Assembly (NCBI GenBank): GCA_937888895.1 | Contig: CALASV010000255.1 | Location: 1-19,203 of the forward strand | Reading direction: 5' to 3' | DNA length: 19,203 bases | Source: an uncultured Clostridia bacterium | Lineage (GTDB): Bacteria > Bacillota > Clostridia > Lachnospirales > Lachnospiraceae | Part shown: positions 7,057 to 13,820 of the stretch, piece after piece | How the letters are laid out: the number at the start of each line of letters is the position of its first letter | Numbering within the stretch: position 1 is the first letter of the stretch | Notes under the pieces: model-generated | Told to the model about the DNA's origin: nothing | The model's database searches: none | What the model saw: only the letters and a program-made list of their open reading frames with translations | Made by a program: the position numbers and the translations under genes

Positions 7057-7410
7057 TTGATAACAATTAAGGAAACAGGAGAAAAATTTGAAGATGGTGC
7101 TCATATTATTTATGTGAATGGTTCTTATCAAGATGATTCGCCACTTGGCTTGTTGATGAAAGATTTTGCTTGTAGTAATCCAAAAGATATGTATTACAAG
7201 ATACTTGCAGATAGAGTTAAGTATTTTAAAGAAGATGAGAAAGGAGTTGGTGTTATGTGTAAAGCTGTAGAAGAATTATGTAAAGAAGAAGTATTAGAAA
7301 TTGTAGAAAGAATGTTTGCTTTGGGAACGTTAACAATAGAAGAAATAGTCCTTATTTCTGGACTTACTTTAGAGGAAGTAAAAGAGATAGAAAAACAAAG
7401 AAAAATATAA
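7057..7410 (+). pseudogene. C-terminal fragment of an Rpn-family (PD-(D/E)XK transposase-like) gene
   Basis: An open frame of 117 codons from TTG 7057. It begins in IKETGEKFEDGAHIIYVNG and continues with SPLGLLMKDFACSNPKDMYY, RVKYFKEDEKGVGVMCK and a C-terminal helix-turn-helix-like GTLTIEEIVLISGLTLEEV. In Clostridia this is the second half of Rpn-family proteins of about 300 residues, whose N-terminal half holds the nuclease core. That half is absent here, there is no Shine-Dalgarno before the TTG, and the frame begins 35 bp after the ftsH stop. I read it as a 5'-truncated fragment. The frame is otherwise undamaged, so a short co-translated product is possible. Its last 15 codons are echoed at 4753-4803. 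Confidence 0.65.
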
Positions 7411-7444
7411 CATAAGTTGTAGATGGGTATCTCTAATTGATAAA

Positions 7445-7491
7445 ATAAATGAGCTAGCACAGACATTTATAGCTTGTGCTAGCTTATTTAT
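7445..7491. terminator. Bidirectional hairpin terminator between the Rpn fragment and the XRE gene
   Basis: 7445-7461 (ATAAATGAGCTAGCACA) pairs with 7475-7491 (TGTGCTAGCTTATTTAT), 17 bp with one G-U and a 13-nt loop. T-rich flanks lie on both sides. The right arm includes the TAA of the XRE gene. Confidence 0.75.
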
Positions 7492-7828
7492 TTGATTTAT
7501 ATGCTTCTGAAATAAATTTTGCATATTCTAATATTCGTTGTTTTCCATTTTCGTTAGAATGATGGTAAAATTCTAATAATAGTTGTTCTTCTGGAAGTGA
7601 TGGTATATGGAGTTCTTTTCCTGTGATTAACCAGTTTAGAGAAACATTAAGAGATTTTGCAATAGGTTCTAATAATTCTGCTTCGGGTTCATTATTATTT
7701 TGTTTCCAGCCAGAGATAGTGGATTGACGAGTACCAATCATTTTAGCAAGTTCGGATTGAGTTATTTTTTTTTCTTGTAATAAATTAAAAATCCGGCTAG
7801 TAATCGGTGGAGTAGTAGTATGTTTCAT
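7484..7828 (-). CDS. XRE-family helix-turn-helix repressor
   Basis: A 114-residue protein from ATG 7828, chosen because AAAGGA lies 6 bases upstream; a TTG at 7843 would put that site inside the gene. Residues 10-61 form a classical XRE domain: ITSRIFNLLQEKKITQSELA, then KMIGTRQSTISGWKQ as the recognition segment, and the C-terminal end of the domain at about LNVSLNWLITGK. A short helical tail rich in Glu and Tyr follows, probably for dimerisation. Such proteins repress their own and neighbouring promoters; the obvious candidate target here is the ftsH cassette, by position only. The gene is convergent with that cassette and lies only 33 bp downstream of the terminator of tRNA-Lys, leaving little space for its own promoter. 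A decayed paralogue lies at 4848-4981. Confidence 0.85.
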   Translation of the reverse strand: MKHTTTPPITSRIFNLLQEKKITQSELAKMIGTRQSTISGWKQNNNEPEAELLEPIAKSLNVSLNWLITGKELHIPSLPEEQLLLEFYHHSNENGKQRILEYAKFISEAYKSNK

Positions 7829-7860
7829 TTTTTTCCTTTCCAATAGTAAAAATAAGTTTA

Positions 7861-7891
7861 AAAGAAAAAAGAGCTTCCAGAACGGAAACTC
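7861..7891 (-). terminator. Rho-independent terminator of tRNA-Lys
   Basis: On the minus strand GAGTTTCC and GGAAGCTC (plus strand 7871-7891) pair around a 5-nt loop with two G-U pairs, followed by TTTTTCTTTT (7861-7870). It lies 5 bp past the tRNA 3' end. Confidence 0.75.
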
Positions 7892-7896
7892 TCAAA

Positions 7897-7969
7897 TGCA
7901 TCTTCAGGGGCTCGAACCCTGGACACCCTGATTAAGAGTCAGGTGCTCTACCAACTGAGCTAAAGATGC
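7897..7969 (-). tRNA. tRNA-Lys, anticodon CTT
   Basis: The minus strand folds into a full 73-nt cloverleaf. The acceptor stem is GCATCTT/AAGATGC with discriminator A. The D-arm is GCTC AGTTGGTA GAGC. The anticodon arm is CCTGA CTCTTAA TCAGG, so the anticodon is CTT (Lys). The variable loop is GTGTC and the T-arm is CAGGG TTCGAGC CCCTG. CCA is not encoded. A consensus promoter lies upstream and a hairpin terminator downstream, so it is a single-gene transcript. Its 3' end faces the accessory region 1-7890. Confidence 0.96.
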
Positions 7970-8024
7970 GAATCTATGTTAACGCTTTCGAGCTACTCGT
8001 CAGCAACTCTCAAGCACAAGCGAT

Positions 8025-8053
8025 ACTATAATCTATCTTATTAAAAATGTCAA
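8025..8053 (-). promoter_or_regulatory. Sigma-A promoter of tRNA-Lys
   Basis: Minus strand TTGACA (8048-8053), 17-bp spacer, TATAGT (8025-8030). The predicted start near 8018 gives a leader of about 50 nt before the mature tRNA 5' end at 7969. Confidence 0.8.
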
Positions 8054-8183
8054 GCACTTTTTTCAAAAAATTAAAAAAATTTTTTTAGTTATAATATTAG
8101 TAGAAAATATCAAAAGTAAAGGAGTACATTTATATTTTGAAATAATTGTATTTTTTATACTAAAATGTAGTTTAAAAATTTCA

Positions 8184-8212
8184 ATGACATAAATTTTTGT
8201 TTATGATATAAT
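8184..8212 (+). promoter_or_regulatory. Sigma-A promoter of the gmk-like/yaaR/holB operon
   Basis: ATGACA (8184-8189), 17-bp spacer, TATAAT (8207-8212). The first gene begins at 8387, so the leader is about 170 nt and contains the DnaA-box-like sites. Confidence 0.65.
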
Positions 8213-8301
8213 ATCGGAGACATTAGGTAAAGGTATAATGTTTTCGATATTTTTTATTTTTGTAAAATAAAAAGAGAATAGGTATGGTTAGTAATTTGTA
8301 G

Positions 8302-8365
8302 TTATCAACAAATAATAAAATAAATTGTGGATAGTTACTTTGTTATAAAGATGAAAAGTGGATAA
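8302..8365. promoter_or_regulatory. Cluster of three DnaA-box-like 9-mers
   Basis: TTATCAACA (8302-8310, plus strand), CTATCCACA (8326-8334, minus strand) and TTATCCACT (8357-8365, minus strand) each differ from the DnaA box TTATCCACA at one position. They lie in the leader of an operon that includes a DNA polymerase subunit. Binding by DnaA is inference; three near-matches in 64 AT-rich bases could also be partly chance. Confidence 0.4.
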
Positions 8366-8386
8366 CTTTATCGAAAGGGAAATGAG

Positions 8387-8977
8387 ATGGGTAAAATTTT
8401 TGTACTTATGGGTAAATCTGCGTCTGGAAAAGATACGATTTTTAAGCAGTTAGTGGAGCAGAGTGTTTATCCATGGAAAACAGTTGTAATTTATACGACA
8501 AGACCAAAAAGACCTGGTGAACAAAATGGTGTGGAATATTTTTTTGTGACAGAGGAGCAATTGCAACAGCTTCGTACCGAGGGAAAAATTATTGAGGAGA
8601 GGTGGTATGATACGGTTCATGGTCGATGGTATTATTTTACAGTCAATGATAAACAAATAGACCTTACAACAGGTAATTATTTAATGATAAGCACATTAGC
8701 TGGTTATGAGAAAATTCGTGCTTATTATGGAGAGAAACAGGTTATTCCAATTTATATAGAAGCCGATAATAAAGAGAGATTGCTTCGTTATATCAATCGG
8801 GAGGCACAGCAGAAAAAACCGAATTATTGTGAGGTATGTCGTAGATTTTTGGCAGATGAGGAAGATTTTTCGGAACAGGAGTTAGCTCGTCTTAGAATTT
8901 GTAAACGTTATTGGAATAGTGACTTAAATCGTTGTTGTGAGGAAATACAAAAAGAGATAGAGAAATATGATTGTTGA
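8387..8977 (+). CDS. Guanylate-kinase-like P-loop protein
   Basis: A 196-residue protein with the guanylate kinase fold signs: P-loop GKSASGKDT at residues 9-17, then YTTRPKRPGEQNGVEYFFV at about 36-54. The latter contains the Arg and Tyr residues that bind GMP in the family (TTRxxRxGExxGxxYxF). Guanylate kinase makes GDP from GMP and ATP. The P-loop is unlike the usual GPSGAGKGT, and a Cys pair (CEVC, about 145-148) plus later Cys residues are not usual. It may therefore be a paralogue with another role rather than the essential gmk. The ATG has AAAGGGA about 8 bases upstream. It heads the operon where Bacillus has tmk, that is, another nucleotide monophosphate kinase. Confidence 0.75.
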   Translation: MGKIFVLMGKSASGKDTIFKQLVEQSVYPWKTVVIYTTRPKRPGEQNGVEYFFVTEEQLQQLRTEGKIIEERWYDTVHGRWYYFTVNDKQIDLTTGNYLMISTLAGYEKIRAYYGEKQVIPIYIEADNKERLLRYINREAQQKKPNYCEVCRRFLADEEDFSEQELARLRICKRYWNSDLNRCCEEIQKEIEKYDC

Positions 8978-9071
8978 GTGAGGAATCATTACAAGAAAGA
9001 GAGTTTTAAATAATAAGTAGTTCGTTTAAATATAGAATAGCTTTATTTGTATAAAGAAAGGGGGATAATGT

Positions 9072-9524
9072 ATGGATGGTTTTGATATTAGTAAAATTAT
9101 GCAAACGCAACAGGTAAATCAGGTACAGTCTAATGCTCAAGTACAGCAAGGAGATGGGAGTTTTCAATTTACTTTACTTAGTTGTATTGAGGAAACAGCA
9201 TTGGCTGAGCGTTTATCTGTATTATTAGATGATATTGAAAAAGAGGGAAAAAAGATTTCGAAACATATGGATGTTCGAGATATGAAGTATTACCGTTCGT
9301 TAATTCAGCAGTTTATGAATGAAATTGTTTCTCGTTCTCATAAATTTAGTCGTGAAAACTTTTTGGATAGGCGTGGTAGACATCGTGTTTATGGGATTAT
9401 AAAATTGGTAGATGAAAATTTGGACTTGCTTGCGGCTGAATTATTAAAAGAAGAAAAAGACCATTTGCTTATTTTAAGTAAAATTGATGAAATTAGAGGG
9501 TTGTTGTTGGATATTTTAACATAG
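9072..9524 (+). CDS. yaaR: YaaR family protein (DUF327)
   Basis: A 150-residue helical protein without signal peptide or membrane segment. The first 30 residues are Gln-rich and low complexity, and the rest matches the DUF327 layout: LDDIEKEGKKISKHMDVRDMKYYRSLIQQFMNEIVSRS and then the basic FLDRRGRHRVYGIIKLVDENLDLLA. Function is unknown in the family. Its position directly before holB and ricT is the same as in Bacillus subtilis (darA-yaaR-holB-ricT), which supports the assignment; darA (yaaQ) is not present here. GGGG lies 7-10 bases before the ATG. Confidence 0.85.
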   Translation: MDGFDISKIMQTQQVNQVQSNAQVQQGDGSFQFTLLSCIEETALAERLSVLLDDIEKEGKKISKHMDVRDMKYYRSLIQQFMNEIVSRSHKFSRENFLDRRGRHRVYGIIKLVDENLDLLAAELLKEEKDHLLILSKIDEIRGLLLDILT

Positions 9525-9548
9525 GTTATTGTGTGAGGAAAATGTGGA

Positions 9549-10544
9549 ATGAAATTTCAGGATGTGATTGGACAAGAGAAAATGACTGGGCATTTGCAAA
9601 ATGCGATACGGATGCAAAAAGTTTCTCATGCTTATTTAATTCAAGGGGAACATGGCAGTGGAAAAAAAATGTTGGCCAGTATTTTTGCGAAGACATTACA
9701 GTGTGAAGAAAAAGGGATAGAGCCTTGTGGGAGATGTCGTTCTTGTAAACAAGCAGATTCTAATAATCATCCTGATATTCGTTGGATAATGCATGAGAAA
9801 GCAACGATAGGTGTAGATGATATTCGTGTGCAATTAAATAATGACATTTTAATTAAGCCTTATAGTAGTGATTATAAGATTTATATTATAGAAGATGCAG
9901 AAAAAATGACAGAGCAAGCACAAAATGCGATGTTAAAAACGATAGAAGAACCACCGAGCTATGCTGTTATTTTATTATTGACAGTGAATGCAAAATTATT
10001 GCTTTCGACTATTTTATCACGATGTATTTTATTGAATATTCGTCCAGTGGCTAGGGCGTTGGTAGTCAAACTGTTAAAAGAACGGCATGGAATTGCTGGT
10101 TATATGGCAGAAGTTGCGGCAGATTTCGCAGATGGAGTACCAGGAAAAGCAATTTCCTACGCACAGTCAGGAGAGTTTGTCAGTCAAAAAGAAGATGTAT
10201 TAAAAGTATTGCGTCGTTTAGATAATATGTCAGCAGAGGAACTTTATAAAAAAACAAAGGAATGGGTAGGAAAAAAACAAGAATTACCAGATATTTTTTC
10301 ATTGATGAATTTGTGGTTTCGAGATATATTAGTAATGAAATCTACGAATGGAACCGGAAGACTAGTATTTCGAGAGGAAGAAACCGAATTGATGCGACAA
10401 GCAGAATTGTTGTCGTATCATAGTTTAGACAAGTGTTTAGAAGCGATAGAGACAGTAAAGCAACGAATGAATACAAATGTAAATTTAGAAGTTTCATTAG
10501 AATTGTTGTTATATGAAATAAAGGATAACTTAAATGTAAAATGA
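9549..10544 (+). CDS. holB: DNA polymerase III delta' subunit
   Basis: A 331-residue clamp-loader subunit. The N-terminal AAA+ module has FQDVIGQE, a P-loop-like GEHGSGKK (33-40), and a four-Cys zinc site at C52, C60, C63 and C66 (CGRCRSC). It continues with IIEDAEKMTEQAQNAMLKTIEEPP (the Walker B region and the delta' box) and the SRC motif in LSRC. The delta' subunit helps tau/gamma and delta load the beta sliding clamp during replication. Length is close to Bacillus HolB (329). GAGGAAA lies about 8 bases before the chosen ATG. It lies 24 bp after yaaR and its stop overlaps a possible 28-codon ORF. Confidence 0.93.
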   Translation: MKFQDVIGQEKMTGHLQNAIRMQKVSHAYLIQGEHGSGKKMLASIFAKTLQCEEKGIEPCGRCRSCKQADSNNHPDIRWIMHEKATIGVDDIRVQLNNDILIKPYSSDYKIYIIEDAEKMTEQAQNAMLKTIEEPPSYAVILLLTVNAKLLLSTILSRCILLNIRPVARALVVKLLKERHGIAGYMAEVAADFADGVPGKAISYAQSGEFVSQKEDVLKVLRRLDNMSAEELYKKTKEWVGKKQELPDIFSLMNLWFRDILVMKSTNGTGRLVFREEETELMRQAELLSYHSLDKCLEAIETVKQRMNTNVNLEVSLELLLYEIKDNLNVK

Positions 10545-10627
10545 GTAGTCTCTATGATATATATGTAAAGCAAGGATTAAAGAGGAAACTCGTATTAGAT
10601 GGAATAAAAGAAAGGATAATAAGTTAG
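10541..10627 (+). CDS. Possible 28-residue small protein filling the holB-ricT gap
   Basis: ATG 10541 overlaps the holB stop as ATGA, and the TAG (10625-10627) ends one base before the ricT ATG at 10629. The predicted peptide is Lys/Arg-rich (YVKQGLKRKLVLDGIKERI) with no known motif. An AAGGA lies 15 bases upstream, too far for a strong site, so translation would rely on coupling to holB. It could equally be chance: the ricT Shine-Dalgarno lies inside it. No family recognised. Confidence 0.25.
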   Translation: MSSLYDIYVKQGLKRKLVLDGIKERIIS

Positions 10628-10628
10628 T

Positions 10629-11540
10629 ATGGTAAAAGTAATTGGTGTGCGTTTTCGTAGAGCAGGAAAAATATATTATTTTGACCCGTTAGATTTTGAG
10701 ATTAAGCAAGGGGATAATGTTATTGTAGAAACAGCGAGAGGCATTGAGTATGGTGCAGTTGTATTAGGTCCAAGAGAAGTGGACGAAGCTACGATAATAC
10801 AGCCATTAAAGTCCGTGATTCGTCCGGCTTCTTTAGAAGATGATGAATTAGAACGGGATAATAAAGTAAAAGAGAAAGAAGCATTTGAAATTTGTTTAGA
10901 AAAAATTCAGAAGCATAACTTAGATATGAAGTTAATTGATTGTGAGTACACATTTGATAATAATAAAGTATTATTTTATTTTACAGCAGATGGACGAATT
11001 GATTTTCGTGAATTAGTAAAAGATTTAGCTGCTGTATTTAAGACAAGAATTGAATTAAGACAAATTGGAGTGCGAGATGAAACTAAGATTCTTGGTGGCA
11101 TTGGTGTGTGTGGTCGTGCGTTATGTTGTCATTCTTATTTGACCGATTTTGTTCCTGTATCTATTAAAATGGCAAAAGAACAAAATTTATCATTAAATCC
11201 AACGAAAATTTCTGGTGTTTGTGGCAGATTAATGTGTTGTTTAAAAAATGAAGAAGAAGCGTATGAGGAATTAAATAGCAAATTGCCAAATGTAGGAGAT
11301 TTTGTTACAACAAAAGATGGTTTAAAAGGTGAAGTACAGAGTACAAGTGTGTTAAAGCAGTTAGTAAAAGTCATTGTAACATTGGAAAATGATGAAAAAG
11401 AAGTAAGAGAGTATAAGGCATCCGAGTTGAGTTTCCGTCCAAAGCGTAGGAGAGAAAAGAGTTCTACCGATGATGCAGAGTTGAAAGCATTGGAAATGTT
11501 GGAAAGAAAAGAATCTAAGTCTAATTTAGATAATGCTTAA
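10629..11540 (+). CDS. ricT: RicT/YaaT, PSP1-domain protein
   Basis: A 303-residue protein opening with KVIGVRFRRAGKIYYFDP, the typical start of the family. The PSP1 domain follows (about 50-150) with the two Cys clusters CGRALCC (161-167) and CGRLMCC (198-204). In Bacillus, RicT joins RicA and RicF in an Fe-S complex that stimulates RNase Y processing and affects competence, biofilm and sporulation; the Cys residues are the likely cluster ligands. The C-terminal 40 residues are charged and probably disordered. Position between holB and trmN6 is as in Bacillus, except that yabA is missing. AAAGGA lies 12 bases before the ATG, a long spacing. Confidence 0.9.
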   Translation: MVKVIGVRFRRAGKIYYFDPLDFEIKQGDNVIVETARGIEYGAVVLGPREVDEATIIQPLKSVIRPASLEDDELERDNKVKEKEAFEICLEKIQKHNLDMKLIDCEYTFDNNKVLFYFTADGRIDFRELVKDLAAVFKTRIELRQIGVRDETKILGGIGVCGRALCCHSYLTDFVPVSIKMAKEQNLSLNPTKISGVCGRLMCCLKNEEEAYEELNSKLPNVGDFVTTKDGLKGEVQSTSVLKQLVKVIVTLENDEKEVREYKASELSFRPKRRREKSSTDDAELKALEMLERKESKSNLDNA

Positions 11541-11558
11541 TGTTATGTAGGGGGTATT

Positions 11559-12302
11559 ATGGGTACAACAATTTCTCTTTATGAAGGGGAGAGAATTGAC
11601 GATTTACAAAGAAATGGTTATCGAATTATTCAAAATGAAGCCAAATTTTGTTTTGGAATGGATGCGGTATTACTTTCAGATTATACAAAAGTAAAAAAAG
11701 GAGAAAAGGTGCTAGACCTTGGAACTGGGACTGGCGTTATTCCATTATTATTGTCTGCCAAAACAGAAGCTTCTCATTTGACGGCATTGGAAATTCAAGA
11801 AGAAAGTGCAGATATGGCAAGAAGAAGTGTGGAATTAAACGGTCTTTCGGAGAAAATTATGGTGGTAATAGGAGATATAAAAGAAGCCACCACAATTTTT
11901 GGGAAGGCAGTTTTTGATGTGGTGACTTGTAATCCACCTTATATGAATGATAATCATGGATTGAAAAATCCAGATATGCCAAAAGCAATTGCAAGACATG
12001 AAGTACTTTGTTCGTTAGAAGATGTAGTACGAGAGGCATCTGGTGTATTAAAACCAAATGGAAGATTTTATATGGTACATCGTCCATTTCGATTAGCAGA
12101 AATTTTTGAACAATTAAAAAAATATAAATTAGAACCGAAAGCAATGAGGTTAGTATATCCTTATGTGGATAAAGAACCGAATATGGTGTTGATAGAATGT
12201 TTAAAAAGTGGAAAACCAATGATAAAAATTGCTCCACCGTTGATAGTTTATGAAAAATCAGGTGTGTATACACAAGAAATTTGTGAGATATATGGATATT
12301 GA
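11559..12302 (+). CDS. trmN6: tRNA1(Val) (adenine(37)-N6)-methyltransferase, TrmN6 (YabB)
   Basis: A 247-residue class I methyltransferase. Residues 16-45 (LQRNGYRIIQNEAKFCFGMDAVLLSDY) are the characteristic N-terminal motif. The AdoMet site is DLGTGTG (53-59), followed by ALEIQ as the acidic strand-2 motif, and the catalytic motif is NPPY (125-128), typical of N6-adenine methylation. The substrate in characterised homologues is A37 next to the anticodon of tRNA-Val; here it is inferred from family and synteny (yabB next to rsmI). GGGGGT lies 4 bases before the ATG. It starts 18 bp after ricT. Confidence 0.87.
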   Translation: MGTTISLYEGERIDDLQRNGYRIIQNEAKFCFGMDAVLLSDYTKVKKGEKVLDLGTGTGVIPLLLSAKTEASHLTALEIQEESADMARRSVELNGLSEKIMVVIGDIKEATTIFGKAVFDVVTCNPPYMNDNHGLKNPDMPKAIARHEVLCSLEDVVREASGVLKPNGRFYMVHRPFRLAEIFEQLKKYKLEPKAMRLVYPYVDKEPNMVLIECLKSGKPMIKIAPPLIVYEKSGVYTQEICEIYGY

Positions 12303-12315
12303 AAGGGAAAAAAGG

Positions 12316-13155
12316 ATGGCGGGAACGTTATATTTGTGTGCAACACCGATTGGAAATTTAGAAGATATTACATTTCGTGTGTTGCGTACATTAAAAGAAG
12401 TAGATATTATTGCAGCAGAGGATACGAGAAATAGTATAAAGCTGTTAAATCATTTTGAAATCAAAACTCCGATGACAAGTTATCATGAATATAATAAAAT
12501 AGAAAAAGGCAAAGAATTAGTAGAAAAATTGCAAAATGGAATGAATATTGCGTTGGTTACAGATGCTGGTACACCGGGGATTTCTGACCCGGGGGAAGAA
12601 TTAGTTCGTATGGCAAAAGAAGCTGGAATTACAGTTACTTCATTACCGGGTGCTTGTGCTTGTGTTACAGCATTGACAATTTCTGGTTTGCCAACAAGAC
12701 GTTTTGCATTTGAGGCATTTTTACCATCCGATAAAAAAGAATGTAAAAAAATTTTGAAAGAACTTTCCGAAGAAACAAGAACGATTATTTTGTATGAAGC
12801 ACCACATCGTTTGAAAAAAACATTGGCTCTTTTATTAGAAACATTGGGAAATCGCTCCATGTCTGTTTGTAGAGAATTGACAAAAAAACATGAAACGGTA
12901 GTTTCAGGATTGATTTTGGAAGTATTAGAGCATTTTGAAGTAGAAGAACCTAGAGGAGAATGTGTGCTCGTCATTCAAGGGAAAGATTTTGCAGAGATTG
13001 AAAAAGAAGAACAAGAAAAATGGCAAGAATTATCTATAAAAGAACATGTAGAAAAGTATATTGTTCAAGGAATGGATAAAAAAGAAGCGATGAAAGTTGT
13101 GGCGAATGATAGAGGAGTATCGAAAAGGGATATTTATCAAGCATTGTTAGATTAA
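12316..13155 (+). CDS. rsmI: 16S rRNA (cytidine(1402)-2'-O)-methyltransferase, RsmI
   Basis: A 280-residue tetrapyrrole-methylase-fold protein with the RsmI motifs: ATPIGNLEDIT (9-19), AAEDTRN (33-39) and VTDAGTPGISDPG (81-93, the AdoMet-binding loop). It then has LPGACA and the FLPSDKK segment, with a C-terminal helical domain ending in SKRDIYQALLD. It methylates the ribose of C1402 in the ribosomal decoding centre. The ATG at 12316 is chosen because the protein family begins with (M)xGTLYLCATPIG and because GAAAGGG lies 9-15 bases upstream; earlier in-frame starts would overlap trmN6. It follows trmN6 by 13 bp and is the last gene of the operon. Confidence 0.93.
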   Translation: MAGTLYLCATPIGNLEDITFRVLRTLKEVDIIAAEDTRNSIKLLNHFEIKTPMTSYHEYNKIEKGKELVEKLQNGMNIALVTDAGTPGISDPGEELVRMAKEAGITVTSLPGACACVTALTISGLPTRRFAFEAFLPSDKKECKKILKELSEETRTIILYEAPHRLKKTLALLLETLGNRSMSVCRELTKKHETVVSGLILEVLEHFEVEEPRGECVLVIQGKDFAEIEKEEQEKWQELSIKEHVEKYIVQGMDKKEAMKVVANDRGVSKRDIYQALLD

Positions 13156-13167
13156 AATGAATAAATA

Positions 13168-13214
13168 ACCCATAAGAATTTTTGAAATAAAAATAGTTCA
13201 TAATTCTTATGGGT
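13168..13214. terminator. Bidirectional hairpin terminator between rsmI and abrB
   Basis: ACCCATAAGAATT (13168-13180) is the exact reverse complement of AATTCTTATGGGT (13202-13214), a 13-bp stem with a 21-nt loop. Plus-strand readout continues TGTATTTTGG and minus-strand readout TATTTATTC, so both tails are only moderately T-rich. Confidence 0.75.
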
Positions 13215-13221
13215 TGTATTT

Positions 13222-13313
13222 TGGTATGTACAGAAACATAATAGTTCAGACATACAGCTCAATTTGACTGCTACGTAGTCGGTTTTGTTGCTAATGCAAC
13301 GAAACGAATACCA
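13222..13313. other. Structured non-coding segment downstream of abrB
   Basis: TGGTAT (13222-13227) can pair with ATACCA (13308-13313), closing a region that contains two hairpins. One is GACT...AGTC (13266-13280) around the palindrome CTACGTAG. The other has a 10-bp stem at 13282-13291/13296-13305 with loop TAAT and one G-U. On the minus strand these follow the abrB stop, so they may be part of its 3' end, but no U-tract follows. Confidence 0.4.
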
Positions 13314-13322
13314 TATAAAAAA

Positions 13323-13592
13323 TTAGTTAATTAAACCAGCCAATTTAGCTAATTCTTTGATGGAATCTTTAGAAACCATTTTGCCATGGTATTCTACAAG
13401 CTCTTCTGTAGCACCTGTGAATGTGTCAGTTGGACAGTGCTTCTTTAAGATAATCATATCTTCAGAAACATAAATTTCTACTGGGTCCTTTTCACTGATA
13501 TCAAGATTTCTACGTAATTCGATAGGAAGTGTGATTCTTCCGAGTTCGTCTAATTTACGAACAATTCCTGTGTTTTTTACAATGCTTGCCAT
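13323..13592 (-). CDS. abrB: AbrB-family transition-state regulator
   Basis: An 89-residue DNA-binding protein. Residues 6-50 (NTGIVRKLDELGRITLPIELRRNLDISEKDPVEIYV and ILKKHCP) are the AbrB/SpoVT swapped-hairpin barrel, including the LGRITLPIELRR core that contacts DNA. The C-terminal 40 residues form the multimerisation region. In Bacillus, AbrB tetramers repress stationary-phase and biofilm genes during growth and repress their own gene. The ATG at 13592 has a perfect AAGGAGG (13601-13607) 8 bases upstream. It is convergent with rsmI, as in Bacillus where abrB lies opposite rsmI (yabC). A palindrome in its leader is a candidate autoregulatory site. Confidence 0.9.
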   Translation of the reverse strand: MASIVKNTGIVRKLDELGRITLPIELRRNLDISEKDPVEIYVSEDMIILKKHCPTDTFTGATEELVEYHGKMVSKDSIKELAKLAGLIN

Positions 13593-13627
13593 TGCTATAA
13601 CCTCCTTAGTGTTTTTAATACTATATA

Positions 13628-13646
13628 TACAGTAATTATCACTGTA
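13628..13646. promoter_or_regulatory. Palindrome in the abrB leader, candidate operator or RNA hairpin
   Basis: TACAGT (13628-13633) and ACTGTA (13641-13646) are inverted around a 7-bp AT-rich centre. It sits about 15-33 bases after the predicted abrB start point, 20 bases before the Shine-Dalgarno. The role is inferred. Confidence 0.45.
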
Positions 13647-13666
13647 TTATTTTGTATTTCTTTGTT

Positions 13667-13695
13667 ATTATAATACAATAGTAAGAATATGTAAA
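13667..13695 (-). promoter_or_regulatory. Sigma-A promoter of abrB
   Basis: Minus strand TTTACA (13690-13695), 17-bp spacer, TATAAT (13667-13672). The predicted start near 13660 gives a leader of about 68 nt. Confidence 0.75.
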
Positions 13696-13764
13696 GTCTT
13701 TTTTTGTAAAAAAACAATTTAATTTTAGTATTGTAAGATTAGACGACTCATAAAAATTTTATTT

Positions 13765-13793
13765 ACATATTTTGGTAAAAACTTCATATAGAT
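13765..13793 (+). promoter_or_regulatory. Possible sigma-E-type promoter of spmA
   Basis: ACATATT (13765-13771), 13-bp spacer, CATATAGAT (13785-13793). This resembles the mother-cell sigma-E pattern (an ATA-centred -35 and CATACAnT -10). spmA is sigma-E-dependent in Bacillus. The match is partial, so confidence is low. Confidence 0.35.
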
Positions 13794-13820
13794 AAAGTAA
13801 CAAGAAAAATTGAGGAACGA

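Noticed and set aside
8018..8183. Possible small RNA or riboswitch between tRNA-Lys and the gmk-like operon
   Set aside because: Mostly A/T runs with no stable fold or recognisable riboswitch core; only the two promoters could be supported.
12250..12315. Upstream extension of rsmI by 22 codons
   Set aside because: It would overlap trmN6 and does not fit the conserved RsmI N-terminus; ATG 12316 has a suitable ribosome site.
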